Shown here: piece after piece, positions 43,363 to 51,478 of the stretch
Layout of the letters: the number at the start of each line of letters is the position of its first letter
How positions within the stretch are numbered: position 1 is the stretch's first letter
Translations under genes and position numbers: made by a program
NCBI RefSeq assembly: GCF_006539885.1
Contig: NZ_BJNW01000003.1
Span: 62,001-126,000, forward strand
Reading direction: 5' to 3'
DNA length: 64,000 nt
DNA from: Kocuria varians
GTDB lineage: Bacteria > Actinomycetota > Actinomycetes > Actinomycetales > Micrococcaceae
Notes under the pieces: model-generated
Database searches by the model: none
Seen by the model: only the letters and a program-made list of their open reading frames with translations
What the model was told of the DNA's origin: nothing

Positions 43363-44144
43363 TGTCCACTGCACTCACCGAGAACCAGAACCAGGACGCT
43401 CAGAAGCCCGCAGCCGAGGGCGAGGAGGCCATCCCCACGTACGACATCGTGCTCAAGGTCCGCCGCTACGACCCTGAGCTCGGCTCGGAGGCCCACTGGG
43501 ACGAGTGGCCGCTGACCATGTACGGCACGGACCGCGTGCTGGACGCGCTGCACAAGGTCAAGTGGGAGCTGGACGGCTCGCTGTCCTTCCGCCGCTCGTG
43601 CGCGCACGGCGTGTGCGGCTCGGACGCCATGCGCATCAACGGCCGCAACCGGCTCGCGTGCAAGACCCTGCTCAAGGACCTGGACCTGTCCAAGCCCATC
43701 ACGGTGGAGCCCATCAAGGGTCTGCCGTGCGAGAAGGACCTGATCGTGGACATGGAGCCGTTCTTCCAGTCCTACCGCGAGATCATGCCGTTCCTGGTGA
43801 ACGAGGACCACACCCCCACCGGGGAGCGGTACCAGTCCCAGGAGGACCGCGCGCGCTTCGACGACACCACCAAGTGCATCCTGTGCGCCGCGTGCACCTC
43901 CTCGTGCCCCGTGTTCTGGACGGACGGCCAGTACTTCGGCCCCGCCGCGATCGTGAACGCGCACCGGTTCATCTTCGACTCGCGCGACCAGGCCGGAGAC
44001 ATGCGCCTGGAGATCCTCAACGACAAGGAGGGCGTGTGGCGCTGCCGCACGACTTTCAACTGTACCGAGGCCTGCCCCCGTGGCATCCAGGTGACCAAGG
44101 CCATCGCCGAGGTCAAGAAGGCGGTCTTCGCCTCCGCCCTGTGA
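43362..44144 (+). CDS. sdhB: Succinate dehydrogenase iron-sulfur subunit
   Basis: A 260-residue electron-transfer subunit. The [2Fe-2S] ligands are in SCAHGVCGSDAM, and the [4Fe-4S]/[3Fe-4S] ligands in CILCAACTSSCPV and FNCTEACPRGIQ. It carries a roughly 25-residue low-complexity N-terminus (ENQNQDAQKPAAEGEE). The ATG overlaps the sdhA stop. The 17-bp hairpin at 44161-44200 ends the operon. The open frame of the opposite-strand YihY gene runs through the 3' end of sdhB antisense. Confidence 0.97.
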   Translation: MSTALTENQNQDAQKPAAEGEEAIPTYDIVLKVRRYDPELGSEAHWDEWPLTMYGTDRVLDALHKVKWELDGSLSFRRSCAHGVCGSDAMRINGRNRLACKTLLKDLDLSKPITVEPIKGLPCEKDLIVDMEPFFQSYREIMPFLVNEDHTPTGERYQSQEDRARFDDTTKCILCAACTSSCPVFWTDGQYFGPAAIVNAHRFIFDSRDQAGDMRLEILNDKEGVWRCRTTFNCTEACPRGIQVTKAIAEVKKAVFASAL

Positions 44145-45472
44145 GCACCCTCTGAGACCGCGGCGACCCCGGAACTCCTCGTTGAGTTCCGGGGTCGCCG
44201 TTTGTCGTCGTCCTGCGGGTCGAGCAGTGGTCTTCTCTCAGCGCCTCGACCGGGGGGGGTGGGCGCCGCGGCCGGCCGGGCGGCGTTGTCGTCCGACGCC
44301 GCGTGGGAACCGGCGCGGACGGCGCTGCTGCCCGCCTCCGGACGGTCGAACCGCACCGCGGGCGGCACGCCCCTCCCCCGTGCGGCACCGGGCAGGGTCG
44401 ACGCCGCCACGACCGTCACGGCGCGGTCCTCGCGCTCGGGCTGGGCGCGGGCACCGCGGATGTCCGCCTGCACCACCGCACCGGATGCTGCGGCGATGAG
44501 CAGGATCTGGCCGTAGAGGTTGAACCACAGCAGCACGCCCACGAGCACGGCGGCGGAGAGCAGGTAGGGGTTGCCGGCCGTGCGGCCGATGAGCTCGCTG
44601 CCGCCGTAGCGCAGGGCCTGGGAACCGACGGCACCCACGAGCACCGTCATCGCGAGCGCCTTGCGGTGCAGAGCGAGCCGGGAGACGCCGCGCACGAGCG
44701 CAAGGCTCATGAGGATGTCCACGAACAGACCCACGGCGAGGATGATCAGAGACTTCGTGCCGCCGTCCAGCCAGGGCTGCACCCTGGTCAGGCCGATCTG
44801 TCCGAGCCAGCCGATCACCCCGTCCACCGCACCGGACGCGAAGAGGCTCACCGTGGCGGAGGCGAGCAAGAGCACACCGATCACCACGAGCCACCCGAGG
44901 TCGCGGGGAACTGAGGCGATCGGCACACCGGGTGCGGGCGGCAGCTCGAACATGCGGCGCGTGGCCAGCCGGATGCCCGCGACCCAGCGCCACGCCGTGA
45001 ACAGCAGCACCACGATCGCCACGGTGGACGCGGTGGTGAAGGGCCCGGTGTTCTCGAGCAGGGACAGGGGCACCACTCCCCCGCGGCCGTCACCGGTGTC
45101 CAGCAGACCCGGGATGCTGCGCACGAGGCCCTCCACGAGGGTCTGCTGCAGTGGGGAGTCGGTGCCCAGGAACGTGGCGAGGCCCGCGAAGAAGATCACG
45201 AGCAGGGACGTCGAGGCGAAGAGCAGCTGGTAGGCGAGGCCCGCCGCCATGAGCGGACCGCCGTGGAACATGTAGTGGGAGACCACGCGCACGGGGTAGA
45301 CGGCCATGAACCGCGCGAACGCCCAGGCGAAGAACGCTCCCGTGCGGCGCAGCACCGGGGCGTGCTGGCGTGCGAGATCACGGCGGACGGCGCGCAGCCG
45401 CCGGTGCTCGGCAACCAGTCCCGCCCTGTCCGTGAGCGCCGGGACCACCGGGGGTGGTTCAGTGCCGGCCAC
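43772..45472 (-). CDS. YihY/BrkB-like inner-membrane protein, C-terminus probably frameshifted
   Basis: As read, 566 residues; the family region is about residues 45-325, with six membrane helices (GGPLMAAGLAYQLLFASTSLL, AIVVLLFTAWRWVAGIRLATR, GNPYLLSAAVLVGVLLWFNLYGQ). The remainder is an Ala/Arg/Pro-rich tail. The frame then runs on for about 480 bp through the sdhB terminator and antisense into sdhB, which is implausible for a real protein end. A C8 tract (minus strand; G8 at 44252-44259) precedes this; one extra C would give a TGA at 44238 and a protein of about 411 residues. The start is GTG 45472, overlapping the RNA ligase stop by 14 bp. Confidence 0.8.
   Translation of the reverse strand: MAGTEPPPVVPALTDRAGLVAEHRRLRAVRRDLARQHAPVLRRTGAFFAWAFARFMAVYPVRVVSHYMFHGGPLMAAGLAYQLLFASTSLLVIFFAGLATFLGTDSPLQQTLVEGLVRSIPGLLDTGDGRGGVVPLSLLENTGPFTTASTVAIVVLLFTAWRWVAGIRLATRRMFELPPAPGVPIASVPRDLGWLVVIGVLLLASATVSLFASGAVDGVIGWLGQIGLTRVQPWLDGGTKSLIILAVGLFVDILMSLALVRGVSRLALHRKALAMTVLVGAVGSQALRYGGSELIGRTAGNPYLLSAAVLVGVLLWFNLYGQILLIAAASGAVVQADIRGARAQPEREDRAVTVVAASTLPGAARGRGVPPAVRFDRPEAGSSAVRAGSHAASDDNAARPAAAPTPPGRGAERRPLLDPQDDDKRRPRNSTRSSGVAAVSEGAHRAEAKTAFLTSAMALVTWMPRGQASVQLKVVRQRHTPSLSLRISRRMSPAWSRESKMNRCAFTIAAGPKYWPSVQNTGHEEVHAAHRMHLVVSSKRARSSWDWYRSPVGVWSSFTRNGMISR
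44161..44200 (+). terminator. sdhCDAB terminator
   Basis: A 17-bp perfect stem (44161-44177 with 44184-44200, CGGCGACCCCGGAACTC) and CTCGTT loop, followed by TTTG. The best intrinsic terminator of the window. Confidence 0.9.
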
Positions 45473-46031
45473 GGTGCTCCGCCGTGGGCGCGCCGAAGGG
45501 GATCCGCTCGCGGACGTGCCAGTCGCCGTGCTCGTCCCCCTCGTAGAGGTCGACCCGGTCCACCTGGAAGCCCGCGCGGTAGGTGCGCAGCATGGCCTGG
45601 GCCCGGTCCAAGCCCTCCTCGGTGGTGCCGTGGGCGAGCGTCACGTGCGGGTGGAACTCGAAGGGCGAGGCGGACGTCATGGCATCCCCGCGCAGATCGC
45701 GGTGCAGCCGCACGCACTCGTCGAAGCCGCGGCCGATCCGCAGGTAGACCACCGGCGTCACCGGGCGGAAGGTGCCGGTGCCGTTGATCTCCACGTGGAA
45801 CGGGGACCAGCGCCCCGCGACCTCTCGCACGTGGCGGACGAGCTCCTCCCCGTTCTCCCCGCGCGGGGAGATCATGAGGGTGATGTGCGCCGGAACGCTG
45901 CCCGCGACCGCGTCCCCGAAGGACGCCCGCCAGTCCTGCAGCTCCTGTCCCACGGGCTCGGGCAGGCGGATGACCACGCCGGCGTAGACCTGTCCGGGGC
46001 GCACGGTGGGAGACACATGACCAGAGCTCAC
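45459..46031 (-). CDS. 2'-5' RNA ligase / cyclic phosphodiesterase-like (2H) protein
   Basis: A 190-residue protein of the 2H phosphoesterase superfamily. The two HxT motifs are visible: PAHITLMI (His at about 49) and HPHVTLAHG (about 128). Such proteins hydrolyse 2',3'-cyclic or 2'-5' bonds; the true substrate is unknown. The start is GTG 46031 with GGAGGA about 6 bases upstream. It overlaps the YihY gene by 14 bp, so co-translation is likely. M. tuberculosis also places a YihY gene by trpS. Confidence 0.85.
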   Translation of the reverse strand: MSSGHVSPTVRPGQVYAGVVIRLPEPVGQELQDWRASFGDAVAGSVPAHITLMISPRGENGEELVRHVREVAGRWSPFHVEINGTGTFRPVTPVVYLRIGRGFDECVRLHRDLRGDAMTSASPFEFHPHVTLAHGTTEEGLDRAQAMLRTYRAGFQVDRVDLYEGDEHGDWHVRERIPFGAPTAEHRGRH

Positions 46032-46126
46032 GCGATCCTCCTCAGTTCGGCCGCGTCCCACAGTATCCCACCGGCGTGATCCGCCCCACGAGGGCTGCGC
46101 ACGCGTGGTCTCACGCGCGCAGGGCC

Positions 46127-47155
46127 TCACGCACCCTGGACGAAGCCCATCCGGTCGTAGACGGTGTGCAGCGTCTGCGCCGCCATCCCGCGGGCCTTCT
46201 CCGCACCGCGCGCAAGCAGGCGGTCCAGCTCGGCGGGGTCGTCGAGCAGCTCCTGGGCGCGCTTCTGGATGGGGTCCAGGGTCTCCGTGACCACCTCGGC
46301 CAGACCCACCTTGAGGTGGCCGTACATCTTGCCCTCGTACTCCGCGACGATCTCCTCCACGGGCCGCCCGGTCAGCGACGAGTAGATGGTCAGCAGGTTG
46401 GAGACGCCCGGCTTGGCCTGACGGTCGAAGCGCACCTCGGTGCCGTCGTCGGTCACCGCGGACTTGATCTTCTTCGCGTTGGTCTTCGCGGGGTCCAGCA
46501 GCCGCACGAGCCCGGCGTCCGACGGCGCGGACTTGGACATCTTCGCGGTGGGGTTCTGCAGGTCGTAGACCTTGGCCGAGTTCTGCAGGATCTTGGCGTC
46601 CGGCACCACGAAGGTCTCGCCGAAGCGCGCGTTGAAGCGCTGCGCGAGGTTGCGGGTCAGCTCCAGGTGCTGGCGCTGGTCCTCCCCCACGGGGACCTGG
46701 TTCGCCTGGTACACGAGGATGTCCGCAGCCATGAGCACGGGGTAGGTGAACAGGCCCACGGTCGTGTTCTCCGCGCCCTGCTTCACGGACTTGTCCTTGA
46801 ACTGGGTCATCCGGGCGGCCTCGCCGTAGCCCGTGATGCAGTTGAGCACCCACGCGAGCTGCGTGTGCTCGGGGACCTGCGACTGGATCAGCAGGGTGGA
46901 TCGCTCGGGGTCGATGCCCGCCGCGATGTACTGCGCCGCCGTGACGCGCGTGCGCTCGGACATCGTGGCCGGGTCCTGGCCCGTGGTGATCGAGTGCAGG
47001 TCCGCCACGAAGAACACGCAGTCGTTGCTGTCCTGCATGTCCACCCAGTTGCGCAGCGCACCCACGTAGTTGCCGAGGTGCAGGCTGTCCGCGGACGGCT
47101 GCACCCCCGAGACGACTCGCGGTACGGCGCGTTCCTGGGCGATCTGATCGGTCAT
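46127..47155 (-). CDS. trpS: Tryptophanyl-tRNA synthetase
   Basis: A 342-residue class I synthetase that charges tRNA-Trp. The HIGH-type motif is [11 protein letters not shown] near the N-terminus and the KMSKS loop is [14 protein letters not shown]. Other family blocks are [30 protein letters not shown] and FTYPVLM. Length is normal for TrpRS. The start is ATG 47155 with GGAG upstream. It lies upstream of the RNA ligase/YihY pair on the same strand. Confidence 0.97.
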   Translation of the reverse strand: MTDQIAQERAVPRVVSGVQPSADSLHLGNYVGALRNWVDMQDSNDCVFFVADLHSITTGQDPATMSERTRVTAAQYIAAGIDPERSTLLIQSQVPEHTQLAWVLNCITGYGEAARMTQFKDKSVKQGAENTTVGLFTYPVLMAADILVYQANQVPVGEDQRQHLELTRNLAQRFNARFGETFVVPDAKILQNSAKVYDLQNPTAKMSKSAPSDAGLVRLLDPAKTNAKKIKSAVTDDGTEVRFDRQAKPGVSNLLTIYSSLTGRPVEEIVAEYEGKMYGHLKVGLAEVVTETLDPIQKRAQELLDDPAELDRLLARGAEKARGMAAQTLHTVYDRMGFVQGA

Positions 47156-47310
47156 GGTGCTCCGGCTCTCTCTCGGCCCCCGTGCCGGGGACGTGTATGT
47201 CGTGGTGGTGTGCTTCGTGCTGCGCTGCCGTGGCCCGCGCGGCTGACTGCCGTGCTCTTCCGGGACACTTCACGTCCGGTGGCCAGCCACCGCGCAGGAA
47301 GGCCGCGGTG

Positions 47311-47334
47311 ACGACGACGCCGCGGCGTCGTCGT
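47311..47334. terminator. Perfect 24-bp palindrome of the GACGACGCCGC family
   Basis: The 12-base arm ACGACGACGCCG is followed at once by its complement CGGCGTCGTCGT, without a spacer. It lies 40 bp downstream of the xth stop on the minus strand, so it may terminate xth. Confidence 0.65.
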
Positions 47335-47374
47335 GCCCCCGTCTCCTCCGCCCGCTCGGGTGAGCTCTGCCGGC

Positions 47375-48214
47375 TCAGGCGAGGCGGTAGTCGACCACGA
47401 GCGGCGCGTGGTCAGAGAAGCGGGTGTCGTAGCTGGCGGCGCGGTCCACGGTCGCGGACTCGGCGAGGGCCGCGAGGCCCGGGGTGGCCATGTGGTAGTC
47501 GATGCGCCACCCGGCGTCCGTGTCGAACGCCTTGCCGCGGTAGGACCACCACGTGTACGGGCCGGGAACCTCGCCGGCGAGGCTGCGGGCGACGTCCACG
47601 TAGCCCACGTCCCCGAAGAACTTGTCGAAGTACGCGCGCTCCTCGGGCAGGAAGCCCGCGTTCTTCACGTTGCCCTTCCAGTTCTTGATGTCCAGCTCGG
47701 TGTGGCCCACGTTGAGGTCGCCGACCACCAGGGCGTGGTCGCTCTTCGCTGCGATCTCGGGCAGGCGCGTGAGCATGGCGTCCATGAAGCGGTACTTGTC
47801 CACCTGCTTGGGGGTGTCCACCTCGCCGGAGTGGACGTACGCCGAGACCAGGGTGAGGGTCTGACCGTTCGGCAGCCGGACGTCGTTCTCGATCCAGCGC
47901 CCGGAGTCGTCGACGTACTCCTCGCCGATCCCCACGCGGGACTCGACCGGCAGCAGGGCGCCGTCGAACGCGTCACGGCGGGTCGCGATGGCCACGCCCG
48001 CCCGACCCTTGGCCGCGGCCTCTGTGTGCCGGACGTCCCAGACGTCCTCGTCCAGCAGCTCGCGCGTGATCTTGTCCGGTGCGCGCACCTCCTGGAGGCA
48101 CAGCAGGTCCACGCCGCGGGGCGCGAGCCAGTCCGCCATGCCCCGGCGGTACGCGGCACGGATGCCGTTCACGTTCACCGTGGCAATGCGCACCGTCTGC
48201 CCTGAATCCGCCAT
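47375..48214 (-). CDS. xth: Exodeoxyribonuclease III
   Basis: A 279-residue AP endonuclease/3'-5' exonuclease of base-excision repair. Catalytic motifs of the EEP superfamily are present: RIATVNVNGIRAA (Asn), LCLQEVRAPD (Mg-binding Glu), VVGDLNVGHTELDI (Asp/Asn), and RFSDHAPLVVDY (Asp-His). Length is that of XthA. Start ATG 48214, with AGAGGAAACGG upstream and a TACAGA box further back. Confidence 0.95.
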   Translation of the reverse strand: MADSGQTVRIATVNVNGIRAAYRRGMADWLAPRGVDLLCLQEVRAPDKITRELLDEDVWDVRHTEAAAKGRAGVAIATRRDAFDGALLPVESRVGIGEEYVDDSGRWIENDVRLPNGQTLTLVSAYVHSGEVDTPKQVDKYRFMDAMLTRLPEIAAKSDHALVVGDLNVGHTELDIKNWKGNVKNAGFLPEERAYFDKFFGDVGYVDVARSLAGEVPGPYTWWSYRGKAFDTDAGWRIDYHMATPGLAALAESATVDRAASYDTRFSDHAPLVVDYRLA

Positions 48215-48287
48215 GTCCGTCCGTTTCCTCTGTTCTGTACGTGTGTGCCGGCCGGGGCTCGTGCGTGCCTGCCGCGCGGGTCCGGTC

Positions 48288-48824
48288 TCAGTCCTCCACG
48301 GTACCGCTGACCGGGGTGCCGGAGTCCTTGAGGCTGCGCAGCCCGTTGGCCGCGGTCATGTCGATGGTCTCGAGCGCGCGCTGCACGGTCTCGGCCTCCG
48401 GGCTCGGGGAGGAGAGCTGCTCCTTGACGACCTTCGACTGCACCAGGATCACCTGCATGCCGTGGGCGAGCTTCTCGTCCCGCAGGGAGTGGCCCTCCCC
48501 GGCGACCGCCGAGGCCGTGGCCGGCGCCCGGCCGTGCTGGGCCTGGAACTGCTCCTGCGCCTGGCGCATCTGCTCCCGGCCGAACACGGCGGCCTTGCGC
48601 ACCATGGACAGGGCCCACACCGCGAGCATGAGCCAGCCGAGCGCAATGCCCGCGAGCACCCACCCCAGCACCGAGTTCGAGTGGGCCGCCTGCAGCAGCG
48701 CCACGGCGAAGATGACCACCAGCACGGCGAGCCCGATCACCGTCCCCCACAGTGCCGTGCGCCCCGTGCGGGGCCCCTCGGGCGTGACGGTGGGCTGGGC
48801 GTTCGAGGATCCGATCGGCTGCAT
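48288..48824 (-). CDS. Two-helix membrane protein of unknown function
   Basis: A 178-residue protein with two adjacent membrane helices (about 26-46 and 53-73) followed by a charged helical domain (RKAAVFGREQMRQAQEQF) and a C-terminal soluble part. I do not recognise the family. Start ATG 48824 follows GACAAT by 6 bases, another likely leaderless start. A GACGACGCCGC hairpin separates it from folD upstream. Confidence 0.7.
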   Translation of the reverse strand: MQPIGSSNAQPTVTPEGPRTGRTALWGTVIGLAVLVVIFAVALLQAAHSNSVLGWVLAGIALGWLMLAVWALSMVRKAAVFGREQMRQAQEQFQAQHGRAPATASAVAGEGHSLRDEKLAHGMQVILVQSKVVKEQLSSPSPEAETVQRALETIDMTAANGLRSLKDSGTPVSGTVED

Positions 48825-48830
48825 GGGGCC

Positions 48831-48836
48831 ATTGTC
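48831..48836 (-). promoter_or_regulatory. -10 box of a probable leaderless transcript
   Basis: GACAAT on the minus strand, six bases, then ATG 48824. Confidence 0.5.
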
Positions 48837-48902
48837 TCAAAACCGCGACGGACCCGCCGAATCCTGAACTGCGCCGAGAGCGGACCCCGGGGCCCGGGTA
48901 CG

Positions 48903-48948
48903 ACGACGCCGCGGGCGCCTCCCGGGGGAGGCGGCACCGCGGCGTCGT
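48903..48948. terminator. folD terminator, GACGACGCCGC hairpin
   Basis: Outer arms 48903-48914 and 48937-48948 (ACGACGCCGCGG) pair perfectly; inner GCCTCCC/GGGAGGC arms extend it. It lies 22 bp after the folD stop. Confidence 0.75.
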
Positions 48949-48969
48949 GACCGGTGAGTGACGGAGCGC

Positions 48970-49860
48970 TCAGGAGTCGGCCGCGACCGCCCGCTCGCAG
49001 GACTCCACCACGTTGACCAGCAGCATGGCCCGCGTCATGGGACCCACACCTCCGGGGTTCGGGGACATCCAGGACGCCTTCTGCGCGGCGTCCGGGGCGA
49101 TGTCTCCCGTGAGCTTCTTCTTCCCGGTCTCGGGGTCCTCCACGCGGGAGACCCCCACGTCCAGGAGCACGGCGCCGGGCTTGATCTGGTCCGCGGTCAC
49201 CATGTGCGGGCGACCGGCGGCGGCCACGACCACGTCCGCCTGAGCGAGCAGCTCGGGCAGGTTGCGCGTGCCGGTGTGGGCGAGGACCACGGTCGCGTTG
49301 ATCGGCTTGCGCGTGAGCAGCAGGCCGATGGGACGGCCCACGGTCACGCCGCGGCCGATCACGAGCACCGCGCGGCCCGCGAGCTCCACCCCATGGCGGG
49401 TGAGCAGCTCCACGATGCCGTTGGGCGTGCACGGCAGCGGCGAGGTTATGGGCTCGTTGACGTTGAGCACGAGCCGCCCCAGGTTCGTGGGGTGCAGCCC
49501 GTCGGCGTCCTTGTCCGGGTCGATGCGCTCGAGGATCGCGTTCGTGTCCATGTGCTCGGGCAGGGGCAGCTGCACGATGTAGCCCGTGCACCGGGGGTCC
49601 TCGTTGAGCTCGTCGATGACGCGCTCGAGCTCCTCCTGGCTCGCGTCCGCGGGCAGCTCCCGGCGGATCGAGGCGATGCCCACCTGCTCGCAGTCGCGGT
49701 GCTTGCCCGCCACGTACGAGTGGGAGGCGGGGTCGTCGCCCACGATCACGGTACCCAGCCCGGGTACGACGTCGCGCTCGGCCAGGCGCCGCACGCGCTC
49801 CGCGAGCTCGGACTTGATCTGCGCCGCCGTGGCCTTGCCGTCGAGGATCTGCGCCGTCAT
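48970..49860 (-). CDS. folD: Methylenetetrahydrofolate dehydrogenase/cyclohydrolase
   Basis: A 296-residue bifunctional enzyme making 10-formyl-THF from methylene-THF. FolD motifs are present: active-site [15 protein letters not shown] (catalytic Lys), [11 protein letters not shown], the NADP-binding [16 protein letters not shown], and [15 protein letters not shown]. The start is ATG 49860, two bases after the glyA TGA, so glyA-folD form an operon linking serine to formyl-THF for purine synthesis. Confidence 0.97.
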   Translation of the reverse strand: MTAQILDGKATAAQIKSELAERVRRLAERDVVPGLGTVIVGDDPASHSYVAGKHRDCEQVGIASIRRELPADASQEELERVIDELNEDPRCTGYIVQLPLPEHMDTNAILERIDPDKDADGLHPTNLGRLVLNVNEPITSPLPCTPNGIVELLTRHGVELAGRAVLVIGRGVTVGRPIGLLLTRKPINATVVLAHTGTRNLPELLAQADVVVAAAGRPHMVTADQIKPGAVLLDVGVSRVEDPETGKKKLTGDIAPDAAQKASWMSPNPGGVGPMTRAMLLVNVVESCERAVAADS

Positions 49861-49861
49861 C

Positions 49862-51148
49862 TCACCACTCCTCGAGGCCGGGGTACAGCGGGAACTGCGC
49901 GGTGAGCGCGTCCACGCGCGAGCGCAGGGAAGAGATGTCCGCACCGGGCTTGAGGGCCTCGGCAATGATGTCCGCGACCTCGGTGAACTCCTGCGCGCCG
50001 AACCCGCGGGTGGCCAGCGCCGGCGTGCCGATCCGCAGCCCGGAGGTGGTCATGGGCGGACGGGGGTCCCACGGCACCGCGTTGCGGTTGACCGTGATCC
50101 CGGCCTGGTGCAGGAGGTCCTCCGCCTGCTTGCCATCCAGCTCCGAGTTGCGCAGGTCCACGAGCGCCAGGTGCACGTCCGTGCCGCCGGTCAGCACGGA
50201 GACGCCGTGCTCGGCGAGGTCTGGGGAGTTCAGCCGCTCCGCGAGGATCTGGGCGCCCTCGATGGTGCGCTGCTGGCGCTGGGCGAACTCCTCGGACGCG
50301 GCGATCTTGAAGGCCACGGCCTTCGCGGCGATCGCGTGCATCAGCGGCCCGCCCTGCTGGCCGGGGAACACCGCGGAGTCGATCTTCTTCTTGAGGTCCG
50401 CCTCGCACAGGATCACGCCGGAGCGGGGCCCCGCGAGCGTCTTGTGCACGGTGGAGGTGGTGACGTGCGCGTGGGGCACCGGGTTCGGGTGCAGGCCCGC
50501 GGCCACGAGGCCCGCGAAGTGCGCCATGTCCACCCACAGCTTGGCGCCGACCTCGTCCGCGATGGCGCGGAACGCCGCGAAGTCCAGCTGCCGGGAGTAC
50601 GCGGACCAGCCGGCCACGATCACGGCGGGGCGCGCGGCCAGGGCCTGCTCGCGCACCCGGTCCATGTCGATCCGGTAGCTCTCCGGGTCCACCTCGTAGG
50701 CGGCGATGTTGTAGAGCTTGCCGGAGACGTTGATCTTCATGCCGTGGGTCAGGTGCCCGCCGTGCGCGAGCGAGAGGCCCATGAGGGTGTCCCCCGGCTG
50801 CATCAGCGCGGCCATCACGGCCGTGTTGGCCTGCGCGCCGGAGTGTGGCTGCACGTTGGCGTGGTCGGCACCGAACAGCGCGCACGCGCGGTCACGGGCG
50901 AGGTTCTCCACGACGTCCACGTACTCGCACCCGCCGTAGTACCGGCGGCCCGGGTAGCCCTCCGCGTACTTGTTCGTCAGCACGGAGCCCTGCGCCTCGA
51001 GCACGGCCCGCGGTGCGAAGTTCTCGGAGGCGATCATCTCGAGCGTCGAGCGCTGGCGTCCCAGCTCGTCCTCGATGGCCCGCGCGACGTCCGGGTCCAC
51101 CTCCGAGAGCGGCTGGTCGGTGACGGGGTGTCCCAGGGATTGCGTCAT
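49862..51148 (-). CDS. glyA: Serine hydroxymethyltransferase
   Basis: A 428-residue PLP enzyme that interconverts serine and glycine with transfer of a one-carbon unit to THF. The PLP lysine site is [19 protein letters not shown], and the N-terminal [35 protein letters not shown] block is highly conserved. The start is ATG 51148 ([10 protein letters not shown]) with AGGTGGAG upstream; a TATACT -10 box lies at 51184-51189. Forms an operon with folD. Confidence 0.98.
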   Translation of the reverse strand: MTQSLGHPVTDQPLSEVDPDVARAIEDELGRQRSTLEMIASENFAPRAVLEAQGSVLTNKYAEGYPGRRYYGGCEYVDVVENLARDRACALFGADHANVQPHSGAQANTAVMAALMQPGDTLMGLSLAHGGHLTHGMKINVSGKLYNIAAYEVDPESYRIDMDRVREQALAARPAVIVAGWSAYSRQLDFAAFRAIADEVGAKLWVDMAHFAGLVAAGLHPNPVPHAHVTTSTVHKTLAGPRSGVILCEADLKKKIDSAVFPGQQGGPLMHAIAAKAVAFKIAASEEFAQRQQRTIEGAQILAERLNSPDLAEHGVSVLTGGTDVHLALVDLRNSELDGKQAEDLLHQAGITVNRNAVPWDPRPPMTTSGLRIGTPALATRGFGAQEFTEVADIIAEALKPGADISSLRSRVDALTAQFPLYPGLEEW

Positions 51149-51478
51149 GCTCCACCTTCTTTGTGCACGGTAGGGTCCGTCCCAGTATATCCGGGCCGCC
51201 TCACCCGCCGTGCCCCGGGTCGCTCCGCCGCCCCCTGTGACACCGGGGCCCGGGGGGCCCGTGCCGCCGCACCCCCCACGCACCGTGGGCCCCATCATGT
51301 GATGTGGTACACGGCGAACAGATGAGGGTAACGTGTGTGCTGGTACCGCGCGCGTACCACGGGTCCGCGCGGTTTTTCCGTGACGATGCCGGGCCACCGC
51401 CCTCGACCAGTGACCGTGCGCCACCGCACCACCCGATCCAGGACGTCAGTCCATCCTTGCGCTAGGAGTTCCCGCACA
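51149..51478. other. 330-bp divergent control region of glyA and the GH65 fusion
   Basis: No gene is seen. It carries the glyA -10 box (TATACT, 51184-51189, minus strand), a CATCA-N2-TGATG inverted repeat (51293-51304), TGGTAC at 51305-51310 and the palindrome at 51341-51359. Confidence 0.6.
51341..51359. promoter_or_regulatory. TGGTAC-N7-GTACCA operator candidate
   Basis: Perfect 6+6 inverted repeat with a CGCGCGC spacer, 120-140 bp upstream of the fusion gene; a further TGGTAC lies 36 bp upstream. Suits control of a sugar-phosphorylase gene. Confidence 0.4.
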
